Source: Corallococcus coralloides DSM 2259
GTDB lineage: Bacteria > Myxococcota > Myxococcia > Myxococcales > Myxococcaceae
Assembly (NCBI RefSeq): GCF_000255295.1
Contig: NC_017030.1
Coordinates: forward strand, 7,290,328 to 7,354,327
Length of the DNA: 64,000 nt
Direction of reading: 5' to 3'
Notes under the pieces: generated by a model
Database searches by the model: none
What the model was told of the DNA's origin: nothing
Seen by the model: only the letters and a program-made list of their open reading frames with translations
Program-made: the position numbers and the translations under genes
Shown: piece by piece, positions 1-8,875 of the stretch
Layout of the letters: the number at the start of each line of letters is the position of its first letter
Position numbering within the stretch: position 1 is the stretch's first letter

Positions 1-2
1 AG

Positions 3-1982
3 GCGATGGGCGCGGAGTATCCGTCAACGGAATACGGCGCGGCGCTGGTCGCGCTGCACGAGGACCGCCTGGACGCGGCGCTCGCGCTTCTGGAGACCGT
101 GACCGCGAAGCATCCCTGGTTCGTGGAAGCGCGGCTGATGCGCGCGGACGTGTTCATGCTGCGAGCCGCCGAGCACTGGAGGTTTCAGCGAAGAAACGAG
201 ACGGGCGAGGACATGACGGCCGCATTCCAGGCGCTCACGGAGGCCCGGGCCACGGCGGAGAGCTTCGCCCCGGCCCACCTGGGCCTGGCGCGCTTCGAGG
301 CCGCCGCGATGACCCTCGTGCTTGTCCGTTTCGGCGGGCCCGTGGTGCGAGCCAGGGTAGACGAGGAGGAGTCCGTTCCGGCGAAGGCGGGCCTCGCCGC
401 GCTGGACGCGGCCATCCGGGTGGATTCCAGCCATGCCGGGTTCGCCTGCGAGAAGGCGCGCTTCCTCACCATGCTCGCGGAGCGTCCGAATACCTATGCG
501 GACTTCTTGTCCCTGCGCCGCAGTGCCGTCGAGACCGCGCAACGCATCCTGGAACTGGATCCCGCGAGCGCATGCGGTCGCATAGAATGGACGCGGGTGA
601 TGGTGCAGGAGACCGAGGCGGTCCTGAAGGAGAGCCCCGTGGACTTCTACAAGCTCCAGAAGGCCCTGGACTTGCTGGAGGCCGTTCCTCCGCAGGGGCG
701 GGATCTCGCATTCCACCTCCTGCGCGCCCGGCTCCTCCATCTCTGGACGGAGGCCGACCTCCAGGCGGGGAGCTGGAGGGTCGGCTCCAAGGGATGGAAG
801 CACCAGGAGCAGGCCATCGAAGCCTACCGGAGCGCGCTCGCGCTCGAGGAGCGCGTTCCTGCGTACTGGGTCCGGCTGGGGGAGCTCCTCGTGGCCCGGG
901 CTTCCAATTCCACGGCGAAGGATGTCGACGAGTACCTGGATCAAGCAGGAATGGCCGTGTCGCATGCCATGGAAGGCGGCGGCACGAAGGCACCCGAGGT
1001 GTGGCTCCTGTGGGCGCATTACGAAGTGGCGTACGCCTTGCGGAAGCGGGCCCAAGGCGAGACGGCCCCTTCGAGGTTCGAGCAGGCCGAGCACCACCTG
1101 CGCAATGCCCTCCTCAACGGGGCCTACAATCCGACCCTGCATCACGAGTTGGGGCTCGTCCTCCTGGAGCATGCGAGGGAGACCTGGGAGCATGGAGGCG
1201 ACCCCAGCACCCTGCTTCAGCAGGCGGAGGCGGCCCAGGCCCAGGCGGCGAAGCTGGCGCCCACCCTGGACCTGGGCAAGTTCGGTCCGGCGGCGGTCCA
1301 CGCGGCGAGGGCGGAATACGCCTGGTGGCGAGGCGCGGATCCCACCGAGGAGGCGGAGCGGGCGGACGCGCTCTACAGCCAGGCACGTCCCTTCTTCAGG
1401 ACCCGGAAGGAACAGCAGTTCGCAGGCCGCATGAAGGTTTCCCACCTCCTGGCGCGCCACCTGCTGGAGCAGGGCCGGGATCCCGAGCCCGTGCTCAAGC
1501 GACCGTGGGAAGGCATCAGCGTGTTGGGGCAGATCAGCCAGGACCCCGTCCTGCGTCATCGCGCCACCGGGGCGATGTTCGGCCTGCGGGCCCGCTATGT
1601 GGCCCGCACGGATCCAGAGAAGGCGGAGACGGAGTTCCTCAAGGCGGAGAAGTCCTACGAGGAGGCCCTCAAGGTGGAGCCCTCGAATCGGGAGCTCCGA
1701 TTGGAGGAGGGGCATCTGTTCCGTGAGTGGGCGGTGGTGCGAAAGGCCGCGAAGCAGGATCCGGAGCCACTCCTGTCCAAGGGACTCGCGCTGGCGGACG
1801 CGTTGCTCAAGGAGCGTCCGAACTGGCCCGAAGCCCTGCTGCTGCGCGCAGCCATCCTGCGCACGAAGGACCCGGCTTCGGCCCAGGCCCGCGAGGACCG
1901 CGATGCGGCGCTGAAGGCCAATGCCAACCTCGCGCCCGGGTGGAGGCGGCAGTTCCCGGAGGACGGGCCCCCGGCGCCTTGA
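3..1982 (+). CDS. TPR-rich protein, 5' end outside the window (probably the C-terminal part of a larger kinase-linked protein)
   Basis: The reading frame is open from base 3 to a TGA at 1980-1982, and an ATG lies at position 6. The first residues (GAALVALHEDRLDAALALLE) already sit inside a TPR-like helix pair, so the true start is probably upstream of the window. The 650 or so visible residues are almost entirely helical repeats with TPR spacing: Ala-rich A helices, 'EAYRSALALEERVPAYWVRLGELL' type units near residue 280, and 'AEKSYEEALKVEPSNRELRLEEGHLFREWA' type units near residue 555, seen here only in part. There is no signal peptide or membrane segment in the visible part. In myxobacteria such C-terminal TPR arrays commonly follow a Ser/Thr kinase domain; that is family knowledge, not visible here. 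Partner and function are unknown. Confidence 0.75.
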   Translation, partial: AMGAEYPSTEYGAALVALHEDRLDAALALLETVTAKHPWFVEARLMRADVFMLRAAEHWRFQRRNETGEDMTAAFQALTEARATAESFAPAHLGLARFEAAAMTLVLVRFGGPVVRARVDEEESVPAKAGLAALDAAIRVDSSHAGFACEKARFLTMLAERPNTYADFLSLRRSAVETAQRILELDPASACGRIEWTRVMVQETEAVLKESPVDFYKLQKALDLLEAVPPQGRDLAFHLLRARLLHLWTEADLQAGSWRVGSKGWKHQEQAIEAYRSALALEERVPAYWVRLGELLVARASNSTAKDVDEYLDQAGMAVSHAMEGGGTKAPEVWLLWAHYEVAYALRKRAQGETAPSRFEQAEHHLRNALLNGAYNPTLHHELGLVLLEHARETWEHGGDPSTLLQQAEAAQAQAAKLAPTLDLGKFGPAAVHAARAEYAWWRGADPTEEAERADALYSQARPFFRTRKEQQFAGRMKVSHLLARHLLEQGRDPEPVLKRPWEGISVLGQISQDPVLRHRATGAMFGLRARYVARTDPEKAETEFLKAEKSYEEALKVEPSNRELRLEEGHLFREWAVVRKAAKQDPEPLLSKGLALADALLKERPNWPEALLLRAAILRTKDPASAQAREDRDAALKANANLAPGWRRQFPEDGPPAP

Positions 1983-1992
1983 GCGCGCGGGC

Positions 1993-2298
1993 TCAGGGAG
2001 TCGTCGGCGCGGGAGGAGCGCACGCGGACTGATAGTCCTGGAGCTTTCGCTGGAAACGTTCCCGCTCGGACGCGAGCCACTCCGCGGGCAGCAGCTCCAC
2101 GGCCTTGCGCTGTTCCGCCAACGCTTCGGTGCACTGGTTCAGCCCGAAGTGCGCGGCGGCGGCGGTTTCCAGCAGGTAGGGGTTGGGGCGGTCTCCCATC
2201 GTGGAGCGCCGGAGCACGGGACGCAGCGTCATCAGCGCGGCCGCGTGCTGGCCCACCTGGCTCAGGCGCCAGGCGACTTCCGTAGCGCAGGGCCTCAA
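1993..2298 (-). pseudogene. TPR-like C-terminal fragment, possibly translated from a TTG overlapping the glycosidase stop
   Basis: About 100 codons encode a convincing helical, TPR-like tail (RLSQVGQHAAALMTLRPVL, then YLLETAAAAHFGLNQCTEAL, then AEQRKAVELL) ending at a TGA at 1993-1995. No ATG or GTG start suits it. The only neat start is a TTG at 2298 that shares bases with the glycosidase stop codon (TTGA), which would be translational coupling. Alternatively this is the tail of a once longer protein, either joined to the glycosidase by a one-base shift or left after deletion of its N-terminal part. The content looks real because the codons have the host's GC-rich third positions. Whether it is expressed cannot be decided from sequence. 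Confidence 0.45.
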
Positions 2299-3599
2299 GG
2301 AGTCGCTGGAGTCACCACGGACGTCGTGGCCGCGACCAGGTTTCCCGCTCCGTCCTTCGCCAGGCCATACAGCTTGATGGCGCCTGCCACGGCGGGCAGG
2401 CGCACCCGCCACGTACCTGGAGTGCTCCCCGTCCGGGACTCCAGCACCGTCACGCGGTCACGCTCTACCCGGGTCGGCGCGCCCCGGAAGTTGTAGGCGA
2501 AGGAGACCTCCAGCGGCGTGGCGGAGGTGACATCAAAGGCAACGTTCGCCCAGCCTTTCTCCACGCCCCGGACTTCCAGACGCACCGGCACGGGCAGCGC
2601 GGGCGATGGCTTCACGCCCGTGTACGCCTCCCGCACCGCGTGCCACGCCGGACGCGTGGATGTACCGGACAGCATCCCCAGCCACAGCCCGGTGTGGTCG
2701 ACCGCCGCGCTGTAGTTGAACACGAACAATCCCAGACACCGGCCCGTCTGGACGTGTGGAGCCAGAGCGTTGCGCCAGCCGTCCACGATGACGTCGTACT
2801 TCTCGCCATCGCCCGGCTCCTGGGGCACGCCGCGAGCGTCCTTGGGGACTTCCCATTCCCCTTGGGCACCGAACTCGGTGATGAACCAGGGCTTGCGGCC
2901 ACCGGCCTGCTTCACCGCGGCCGCCAGCGCATGGATGCCCCGGCCGTAGACGTTCAAGCCATACGCATCCAGCGAGGGGACGTACTTCTCCCAGAGCGGG
3001 ATGCCCAGCGTCCAAGCATCCACGGACAGCACCGGGTGCGAGGGGTCCGCCTTCTTCACCGCGCGGACGACCTTCTCCAGGAAGCGCGCGTAGGCGACCT
3101 TCGATGGTTCATCCGGCGAATTGAGGATGACCTCGTTGCCCACGCCCCAAGCGAGCACCGCCGGGTGGTCCTTGAAGCGGCGCACCTGCGCGACCGTGGC
3201 CTGGAGCTGCGCCTCACGACCCTTCGCGTCGCGCACGTAGTCAAAGGCGTCGTCATTCTCCATGCCCGGGCGGCCCGGCCGCAGCCACAGTCCCACGAGC
3301 ACACGCAGGCCATGCTTCCGCGCGGCATCGAGCAGCGCGGTCGTTTCATCGCCCGTGCCCCAGGTGCGCAGCGTGTTGACGCCCAGGGTCTTGAGTTGCT
3401 CGCAATCCCTGTCGAAGTTCGCGGGCCCACCCGTGCCACTGAAGGTGACGCCCTTCACCACGTAGGGCTGGCCGTCCACCTCCAGCTTCCAGCCCTCCCC
3501 TGCCTTCACGATGGCGGTGCGAGCCTCCACGGCCTCCATGGGGAGCAGGAGCGCGGCCATCAACAGCAAACCAGCGGCGACGGGACGGGCGGTAGCCAT
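2295..3599 (-). CDS. secreted GH5-like / GH2-catalytic-domain-like glycoside hydrolase
   Basis: This 434-aa protein has an N-terminal signal peptide (MATARPVAAGLLLMAALLLPMEAVEA, cleavage near residue 26). A (beta/alpha)8-type glycosidase domain follows. The start of the fold reads 'GQPYVVKGVTFSGTGGP' near residue 41. The acid/base motif 'WGVGNE' lies near residue 150 and the nucleophile motif 'FITEFGAQGEWE' near residue 240, as in clan GH-A enzymes (mannanase/cellulase-like). The last 80 or so residues form a beta-rich accessory region. It probably cleaves an extracellular beta-glycan; the substrate cannot be read from sequence. The ATG at 3597-3599 gives a proper signal peptide. Its stop overlaps a possible TTG of the downstream TPR fragment. 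Confidence 0.8.
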   Translation of the reverse strand: MATARPVAAGLLLMAALLLPMEAVEARTAIVKAGEGWKLEVDGQPYVVKGVTFSGTGGPANFDRDCEQLKTLGVNTLRTWGTGDETTALLDAARKHGLRVLVGLWLRPGRPGMENDDAFDYVRDAKGREAQLQATVAQVRRFKDHPAVLAWGVGNEVILNSPDEPSKVAYARFLEKVVRAVKKADPSHPVLSVDAWTLGIPLWEKYVPSLDAYGLNVYGRGIHALAAAVKQAGGRKPWFITEFGAQGEWEVPKDARGVPQEPGDGEKYDVIVDGWRNALAPHVQTGRCLGLFVFNYSAAVDHTGLWLGMLSGTSTRPAWHAVREAYTGVKPSPALPVPVRLEVRGVEKGWANVAFDVTSATPLEVSFAYNFRGAPTRVERDRVTVLESRTGSTPGTWRVRLPAVAGAIKLYGLAKDGAGNLVAATTSVVTPATP

Positions 3600-3640
3600 G
3601 AAGGCGGGAGCCTAGAATCAAAACTCCGCGATCTCCTTGT

Positions 3641-3946
3641 TCATCCAAGCGAAAAAATCTTATTCCCCTTCTGGGGCGTCATGTCGAGCACGTCTGAACC
3701 CGAGATCTTCTCTAGAAAAGCCAGAGCGGCTTCCAACGTCTCGAATCTCTCCATCAACTCGAGAGCATTCTCCTCAAGGTTTATCAACGCCTCCGGGAGC
3801 TCGAAGTAGTAGGCAACAAAGACGTCGCCCGATCGCTGAACTCCTATGTGCTGGTAGATGGATTCGCCCCCACGAACCAGCTCCCTACGCCTGCCCACCT
3901 GCTTTCCCGCGTAAACCCACTCACGCAATCGCGCAGGAATGTCCAT
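3641..3946 (-). CDS. small hypothetical protein
   Basis: A 101-aa soluble acidic protein beginning MDIPARLREWVYAGKQVGRR. The ATG at 3946 is preceded by a good AGGAGG ribosome site 7 nt upstream; a GTG one codon earlier is also possible. It contains 'GDVFVAYYFELPEALINLEENALELMERFE' type sequence around residues 40-70 (only partly quoted), predicting a beta strand then a long helix. Local base composition (TTATTCC, AAAAATC, TCTAGAAAAG near 3650-3720) is visibly richer in A+T than its neighbours, which suggests relatively recent acquisition. I do not recognise the family. Its size and composition would suit a small immunity or antitoxin-like protein, but nothing next to it is an obvious toxin. 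Confidence 0.7.
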   Translation of the reverse strand: MDIPARLREWVYAGKQVGRRRELVRGGESIYQHIGVQRSGDVFVAYYFELPEALINLEENALELMERFETLEAALAFLEKISGSDVLDMTPQKGNKIFSLG

Positions 3947-4066
3947 CACTCCGCCTCCTTCTCCGTGCTCGCTGGGACACGTGGGAACCGGACATCGCGC
4001 AGCCGGGCGGCTCCTGCCCGAGAATTGGATGACGTCCAGCGGTGCATGGACTGCGCGCCCAGCGCC

Positions 4067-4936
4067 CTAGCACTTGTCATAGCTCCCCGGAGCACCGGGT
4101 GACTTGCGGCGGTAGCACATGCGCACCTCGTTCTCGGCGTCCCTGCAACTGGACTCATAGACGCTCTCACCCGAGGGCATGTCGACGAAACTGCCGCAGT
4201 CCCGGCTGGACTCCTTGACCTGGAGGAAGCGTGGGAAGGCGTCTCCCACCGGGGTGACCTTCACCTCGGTCGCACCATTGACGAAGCCCATGTGGCTTCC
4301 CGACTCGATGGTGAAGATGGAGCGCAGCGTGCCCTCCTGTGCCTCCCAGTACGACAGCGTCTGGTATTCGTTGCGCGAGTCCGCGTCGGACTTCTCGACC
4401 CGGAAGACCTGCCGTACCGGGTCGGTGAGGTTCTCGAAGGAGAACACGGCGCGATAGGCCTGGCTCTCCACCACGCCCGGAAGGAAGTCCATCGGGATGG
4501 CGCAGAAGGTGTTCTTGCCGCCGAGCGGATGAAGCACCACCCCATCCAGCAGCTTCAGCCCATCACACGCCTGCCCCCGCGCCTGGAGGACGAAGTCCTG
4601 CGCGTCCGCCAGCAGGATCCGTGCCCGGAAGACGTCGAGCTGCGCGGACACCGGTCCCTCCTCCTTCAGGCACTCGTGCTGCTCCCACGCGGAGTCCAGG
4701 CCCAGCGGATGGAGGAGCTTGCGCAATCCGGCGGTCGTCTTCGCGGCGCGCACCTGCTTCTTCAATTCCTGGGGATCCATCACGACGCGGAGCGCCGGTG
4801 GGCATGCATCCTGGCTGCCCTTGCTGGGGGGCGTGGAGGACGGGGGCTCCTCGGCGGACGCTGGGGCTGTCGTGAGGACCGTCAAGAGCACGGCGGACCA
4901 GAGGCGAGACGTCGTGGCTGAAAGGTGCATGGGCAT
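4067..4936 (-). CDS. secreted hypothetical protein
   Basis: About 289 aa starting at the ATG at 4936 (MPMHLSATTSRLW; a second ATG two codons later is equally possible). A signal peptide follows (SAVLLTVLTTAPASAEE), with cleavage after ASA. The mature protein is Pro/Ser-rich at first, then a globular domain with six or more cysteines, including CDGLKLL, NTFCAIP, SRDCGS, SSCRDAE, VRMCYRR and a terminal C, so disulphides in the periplasm or outside are likely. I do not recognise the family. It is divergent from the pseudouridine synthase gene at 5043, with about 105 bp between the starts that must hold both promoters. Confidence 0.75.
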   Translation of the reverse strand: MPMHLSATTSRLWSAVLLTVLTTAPASAEEPPSSTPPSKGSQDACPPALRVVMDPQELKKQVRAAKTTAGLRKLLHPLGLDSAWEQHECLKEEGPVSAQLDVFRARILLADAQDFVLQARGQACDGLKLLDGVVLHPLGGKNTFCAIPMDFLPGVVESQAYRAVFSFENLTDPVRQVFRVEKSDADSRNEYQTLSYWEAQEGTLRSIFTIESGSHMGFVNGATEVKVTPVGDAFPRFLQVKESSRDCGSFVDMPSGESVYESSCRDAENEVRMCYRRKSPGAPGSYDKC

Positions 4937-5042
4937 GAATGGACGCGCGATCCTGACATGCACTTGCAATGGCAGCCAGCCTGCCCGCCAGGCGCTCAGG
5001 TCCGGTGGGGTCCGCGTACGGGTTTCGTGCTACTCCGGCGCG

Positions 5043-6722
5043 GTGGACCCGCTTGTCACCCTCCTTGAACCGGCACCCCGAGCGGATGAAGTGCCAGGAG
5101 CGTTCCCGAGCCCCTTCGACGCCATGGGCCCGCACGCCCTCGCGCGCCGGGCCGCGGAGGCGCTGCAGGCCACGCTCCGCGAGGGTTTCATCGCGCCCGG
5201 GCTCCCGAGTTCCATCCTCCAGGGGCCGGACGGCGGGAAGATGTTCGGCGTGCTCGTGGTGCGGCAGCCGGATGGAACGCCAGGCACCCTGCGAGCCTTC
5301 TCCGCGATGCTCGCGGGACGCTGGGACGTGCCGGGCTTCGTGCCCCCCGTGTTCGACCGCGAGGCTCGGGCCCGCGTGGAGCCGGTGGCCGACGCCACGG
5401 TGAAGGCCCTGCTCGCGCGCACCGAAGCCTGGAGCACCTCCGAGGAACTGCATCGCCTGCGAGAGGACGATGACGCCCGCCAGTCGCGCGAGGCCACGGA
5501 GCGCGAAGCCATGCGCCTGCGCCACGACGCCCGGCGCCGCCAGCGCCATGAGCGACGAGCAGCCATTCTCGCCATGTCCGCGCTCACGGAGACAGAACGC
5601 GCCCAGGCACTGCACGCGCTCGACCAGGAGAGCCGCGGTGACAAGGCAGAGAAGCGCCGTTGGGACGCGGCCCAGGAAGAGGCCCGGCGCCTGCTCGCCC
5701 CCGCGCGCGCGAAGGCGGAACGTCGCGTGCGCGCGCTGGACCGCCTGCGCCGCATCGTCTCACGCGGCTTCATGAAGCAGTTCCACGACACCTACGCCAT
5801 CACCAACGCCCGAGGCGAAACCCGCCCCCTGCGCTCGCTCTACGGCGGCGCGGAGCCTCCGTCCGGTGCCGGCGACTGCGCGGGCGCGAAGCTGCTCGCC
5901 CATGCCTTCGCGCACGGACTCCAGCCGGTGGCGCTCGCGGAGTTCTGGTGGGGCACGCCTCCCGCGTCCGGGGGCCGCATCCAGGGCGCCTTCTATCCCG
6001 CGTGCCGCGACAAATGCGGCCCCCTGCTCCCGTTCATGCTGGAGGGCCTGGAGGTCTCCGCGCCCCGCGTCTTCGTTCCTCCTCCAGCGCCCACGCCGGA
6101 ACTCTCCATCCTCTTCGAGGACGCGTGGCTCGTCGTCATCGACAAACCCTGTGGCCTGCTGTCCGTGCCGGGCCGGGATGCCTCCCTCCTGGACTCGGTG
6201 CTCACCCGCCTGCGCACGCGATATCCCCACGCCACGGGGCCGCTGCTCGCGCACCGGCTGGACCTGGACACGTCCGGGTTGCTCGTCGCCGCGCTGGACA
6301 GCCGCACGCACGCGTCCCTGCAACGCCAGTTCCTCCACCGCGACGTGGCCAAGCGCTACGTGGCGCTCATCGACGGCCCCGTGCACGGCGACGCGGGCAC
6401 CATCACCCTGCCCTTGCGCGTGGACCTGGACGACCGTCCCCGGCAGATCGTCGACCCCCTCCACGGAAAGCCCGCGGTCACCGACTGGGAGGTCCTCCAC
6501 CGCGCAGCGAGCCACACGCGCGTGGCCTTCCATCCACGCACCGGCCGCACGCACCAACTCCGCGTCCACGCTGCGCATCCGCAGGGCCTGGGCGCGCCCA
6601 TCGTGGGAGATCCGCTGTACGGGCACGCGGGCCTGCGCCTGCACCTGCACGCCGAAACGCTGTCCTTCGTGCATCCGGCGACGGGGCAGCGCGTGTCCTT
6701 CACCCGCGCCGCCCCGTTCTGA
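5043..6722 (+). CDS. RluA-family pseudouridine synthase, long form
   Basis: A 559-aa protein from a GTG at 5043 (MDPLVTLLEPAPRADEVPG). The frame stays open upstream, but that sequence belongs to the divergent promoter. Residues 1-330 or so form an N-terminal extension with a long Arg/Glu-rich coiled coil (near residues 140-245, with RRRQRHERRAAILAMSALTE) and a Cys-containing segment. The C-terminal 220 residues are the catalytic domain: 'PELSILFEDAWLVVIDKPCG' near residue 350, then 'LAHRLDLDTSGLLVAAL', where the Asp of HRLDLDTSG is the catalytic residue, and 'GRTHQLRVHAAHPQG' near the end. It isomerises uridine to pseudouridine in rRNA or tRNA; the target base cannot be predicted. The long extended form is known in several proteobacteria. 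Confidence 0.88.
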   Translation: MDPLVTLLEPAPRADEVPGAFPSPFDAMGPHALARRAAEALQATLREGFIAPGLPSSILQGPDGGKMFGVLVVRQPDGTPGTLRAFSAMLAGRWDVPGFVPPVFDREARARVEPVADATVKALLARTEAWSTSEELHRLREDDDARQSREATEREAMRLRHDARRRQRHERRAAILAMSALTETERAQALHALDQESRGDKAEKRRWDAAQEEARRLLAPARAKAERRVRALDRLRRIVSRGFMKQFHDTYAITNARGETRPLRSLYGGAEPPSGAGDCAGAKLLAHAFAHGLQPVALAEFWWGTPPASGGRIQGAFYPACRDKCGPLLPFMLEGLEVSAPRVFVPPPAPTPELSILFEDAWLVVIDKPCGLLSVPGRDASLLDSVLTRLRTRYPHATGPLLAHRLDLDTSGLLVAALDSRTHASLQRQFLHRDVAKRYVALIDGPVHGDAGTITLPLRVDLDDRPRQIVDPLHGKPAVTDWEVLHRAASHTRVAFHPRTGRTHQLRVHAAHPQGLGAPIVGDPLYGHAGLRLHLHAETLSFVHPATGQRVSFTRAAPF

Positions 6723-6731
6723 ACACCTGCG

Positions 6732-7637
6732 TCAGTTGACGAGCAGCACCTTGCCCACGCCGCCCTGCTCCGCGACCTTCTGGGCCTCGCGCGCGTCGTC
6801 CAGCTTGAAGGTCCGGCTGATGGGAATCACCAGGTCCCCCTTCGCCGCGCTCACCGCGATCTGCTCGAGCCTGTGCGCATCCGGATGGGCCATGAAGCTG
6901 CGCACGGTGAGTCCCTTCTCCTTCGCGCCCTTCGGCTCCCCCAGCACGGTGCCCACGGTCCCGCCGTGCTTCACCTTGCCGAGCACCGCCGCCACGGCCT
7001 CACCGCCCACCGTGTCCGCCACCGCGTCGAGCGTGGGCAGCCTCGCGATGTCCTTCGGATCATCCAGCGCGACGACGCCATCCACGCCCAGATTCTGGGC
7101 CTCCTCCACCTGCTTCTTGCGCACGCCCGCCCAGATGCGCGCGCCCCGCGCCCGCGCCGCGAAGACGGCCGAGCGCCCCACCGCGCCCAGCGCGCCCGTG
7201 ATGAGCACCGTCTCCCCCTGCGAGGGCCGCACGTGCTCCTCGATGAGCTGCGTGCCCGTCAGCGTCACCAACGGCAGCGCGGCGGCGTCCCGCAGGTCCA
7301 GGGTGTCGGGCACCTTCGCCCAGGCTTCCGTGGGCGCGACCACCGTCTCCGCGTAGCCGGCGTTCACCAGACCCATCACGCGGTCGCCCGGCTCGAAGGC
7401 CTCCACGCCCGTGCCGACCTCCACGACCTCACCGGCCACGTCACGACCGAGGATGGCGGGGAACTTCAGGTCCAGGCCCCCCTTCAGGTCCCCGCGGCGG
7501 ATCTTCCAGTCCACCGGGTTGATACTCGCGGCGGTGACGCGGACCTTCACCTCGCCCGGCCCCACCTTCGGCTCGGGCATCTCCTGCACCGCGAGCACAT
7601 CCACGTCCCCATAGCCTTTGAGCACGACCGCTTTCAT
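6732..7637 (-). CDS. NADP-dependent zinc-less alcohol dehydrogenase / quinone oxidoreductase
   Basis: A 301-aa MDR-superfamily enzyme from the ATG at 7637 (MKAVVLKGYGDVDVLAVQEM). The N-terminal GroES-like domain contains 'ASINPVDWKIRRGDL' and 'PAILGRDVAGEVVEVG'. The Rossmann domain has 'ETVLITGALGAVGRSAVFAA' near residue 145, a cofactor-binding fingerprint. The zinc ligands of true alcohol dehydrogenases are absent, so it should reduce quinones or enones with NADPH. The frame is open far upstream into the hydrolase gene, but that translation is low-complexity and not real. It lies 131 bp downstream of the hydrolase on the same strand and probably has its own promoter. Confidence 0.87.
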   Translation of the reverse strand: MKAVVLKGYGDVDVLAVQEMPEPKVGPGEVKVRVTAASINPVDWKIRRGDLKGGLDLKFPAILGRDVAGEVVEVGTGVEAFEPGDRVMGLVNAGYAETVVAPTEAWAKVPDTLDLRDAAALPLVTLTGTQLIEEHVRPSQGETVLITGALGAVGRSAVFAARARGARIWAGVRKKQVEEAQNLGVDGVVALDDPKDIARLPTLDAVADTVGGEAVAAVLGKVKHGGTVGTVLGEPKGAKEKGLTVRSFMAHPDAHRLEQIAVSAAKGDLVIPISRTFKLDDAREAQKVAEQGGVGKVLLVN

Positions 7638-7768
7638 CCGGGCCTCCACGTAAGCCGAGCGAGGGAAGACACTTCCAACGTCGGCCCAACGGTAAGCACC
7701 AGCGAAGGGGTCGCCATCGTCGGCGACCGGCCGCCCCGCCTCCTGCTCCCCCGGACGGCGGCGGCCTG

Positions 7769-8875
7769 TCAGCGGGGCTGGAACTCCAGCGCCTCGCGCA
7801 GCACCGGGTACGTGTCCTCCGCGGCGGTGCTGCCCATGAAGGTGTCCAGGTGGCCGTAGCCCGGCAGCATGCGGCGCTGGTACCAGCGCGCGCCGTTCGC
7901 CTCGCGCAGCCACTGGAAGGTGCGCTCCGTGGACGACGGCAGGTACGTGCGGTTCTGCTCGCTGGAGACGAACGTGATGGGCCGCTGGAAGGGCTCCGGG
8001 TCCAGGTAGTCCGGCGGCCGGGCCTGCCCGTAGCGCCGCAGGTTCTCCGCGCGGCCGTAGTCGAACTTCACCGCGTGACCACCGCGCGACATCTGCCCCA
8101 GGTGCCGGAACGTCAGCAGGTTGCACCTGCCGAACTGCTCCTCCAGCCGCGCGTGCGTCTCCGGGTTGAGGCGCGCGTGCCGGTACAGCCTGCCGTACAT
8201 GAACGACAGCCGGTGGCACACCGGGCTGTCACACTCCATCCGCAGGAAGCTGGACACCTTCGTGAAGGCCGCCTGGAACAGCGGCGTGCGGGACGCGTCA
8301 TCCGGCGTGAGTGAGTCCAACCCCGCGTCCAGCAGCTCCGGCACCCGCAGGAGCGCCTTGAAGCGCGTGGAGGCCGGCGTGTGGTGGTGCAGCGCCACCT
8401 GCGACGCCACCACGGTGCGCACGTCGGGCAGGTGGCCCGCGGCCATGGACATGAAGAACGCCGCGGAACCCGCGCAGTGCACCACCGCCTGCACCGACTC
8501 CGCGCCGGTGATTTCGCGGATGCGCCGCACCGCCGCCGGCATGTCGTGGTCCGCCGCGTCGTCCAGCGTGAACTGGCGCAGGGGCAGCTGCACGCTGGCG
8601 CGCCAGTCCAACAGCCACGTGTCGTAGCCGTGGCGCACCAGGTACTGGACGAAGTTCTCCTTCAGCGTGGGCAGCATGAACATGCCGCTCCACACACCCG
8701 CGCCATGCACCAGCAGCACCGGCCCCTTCGTGCCCCCCACGTAGCGGGTGAGCTTGAGGGGCACGCCGTCGCCCGCGAGGAAGTCGTACCGCTCCGCCAT
8801 GGGCAGGCCCTGGAGCGTCACATCCTGGGACCGCGTCCGGAACACCGCCGCGCTGCTTCGATAATCAAAAGCCAT
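7769..8875 (-). CDS. alpha/beta hydrolase of the cholesterol-oxidase-associated type, Cys in the nucleophile elbow
   Basis: A 368-aa alpha/beta hydrolase without signal peptide. It shows 'GPVLLVHGAGVWSGMF' (oxyanion-hole HG motif, near residue 52), 'DTWLLDWRAS' near residue 85, and the nucleophile elbow 'AVVHCAGSAAFF' near residue 130, with Cys where most lipases have Ser. That arrangement resembles the GxCxG box of PHA synthases. The late 'PGYGHLDTFMG' supplies the catalytic His. Its start overlaps the end of the upstream GMC oxidoreductase by 11 bp, implying coupled translation. In actinobacteria a related hydrolase is fused to a GMC sterol oxidase, so a role on sterol-like or lipid substrates is likely but inferred. 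Confidence 0.82.
   Translation of the reverse strand: MAFDYRSSAAVFRTRSQDVTLQGLPMAERYDFLAGDGVPLKLTRYVGGTKGPVLLVHGAGVWSGMFMLPTLKENFVQYLVRHGYDTWLLDWRASVQLPLRQFTLDDAADHDMPAAVRRIREITGAESVQAVVHCAGSAAFFMSMAAGHLPDVRTVVASQVALHHHTPASTRFKALLRVPELLDAGLDSLTPDDASRTPLFQAAFTKVSSFLRMECDSPVCHRLSFMYGRLYRHARLNPETHARLEEQFGRCNLLTFRHLGQMSRGGHAVKFDYGRAENLRRYGQARPPDYLDPEPFQRPITFVSSEQNRTYLPSSTERTFQWLREANGARWYQRRMLPGYGHLDTFMGSTAAEDTYPVLREALEFQPR

Noticed and set aside
24..1715. Minus-strand frame opposite the TPR gene
   Set aside because: Antisense shadow; Leu/Arg-rich without motifs, whereas the plus frame shows TPR periodicity.
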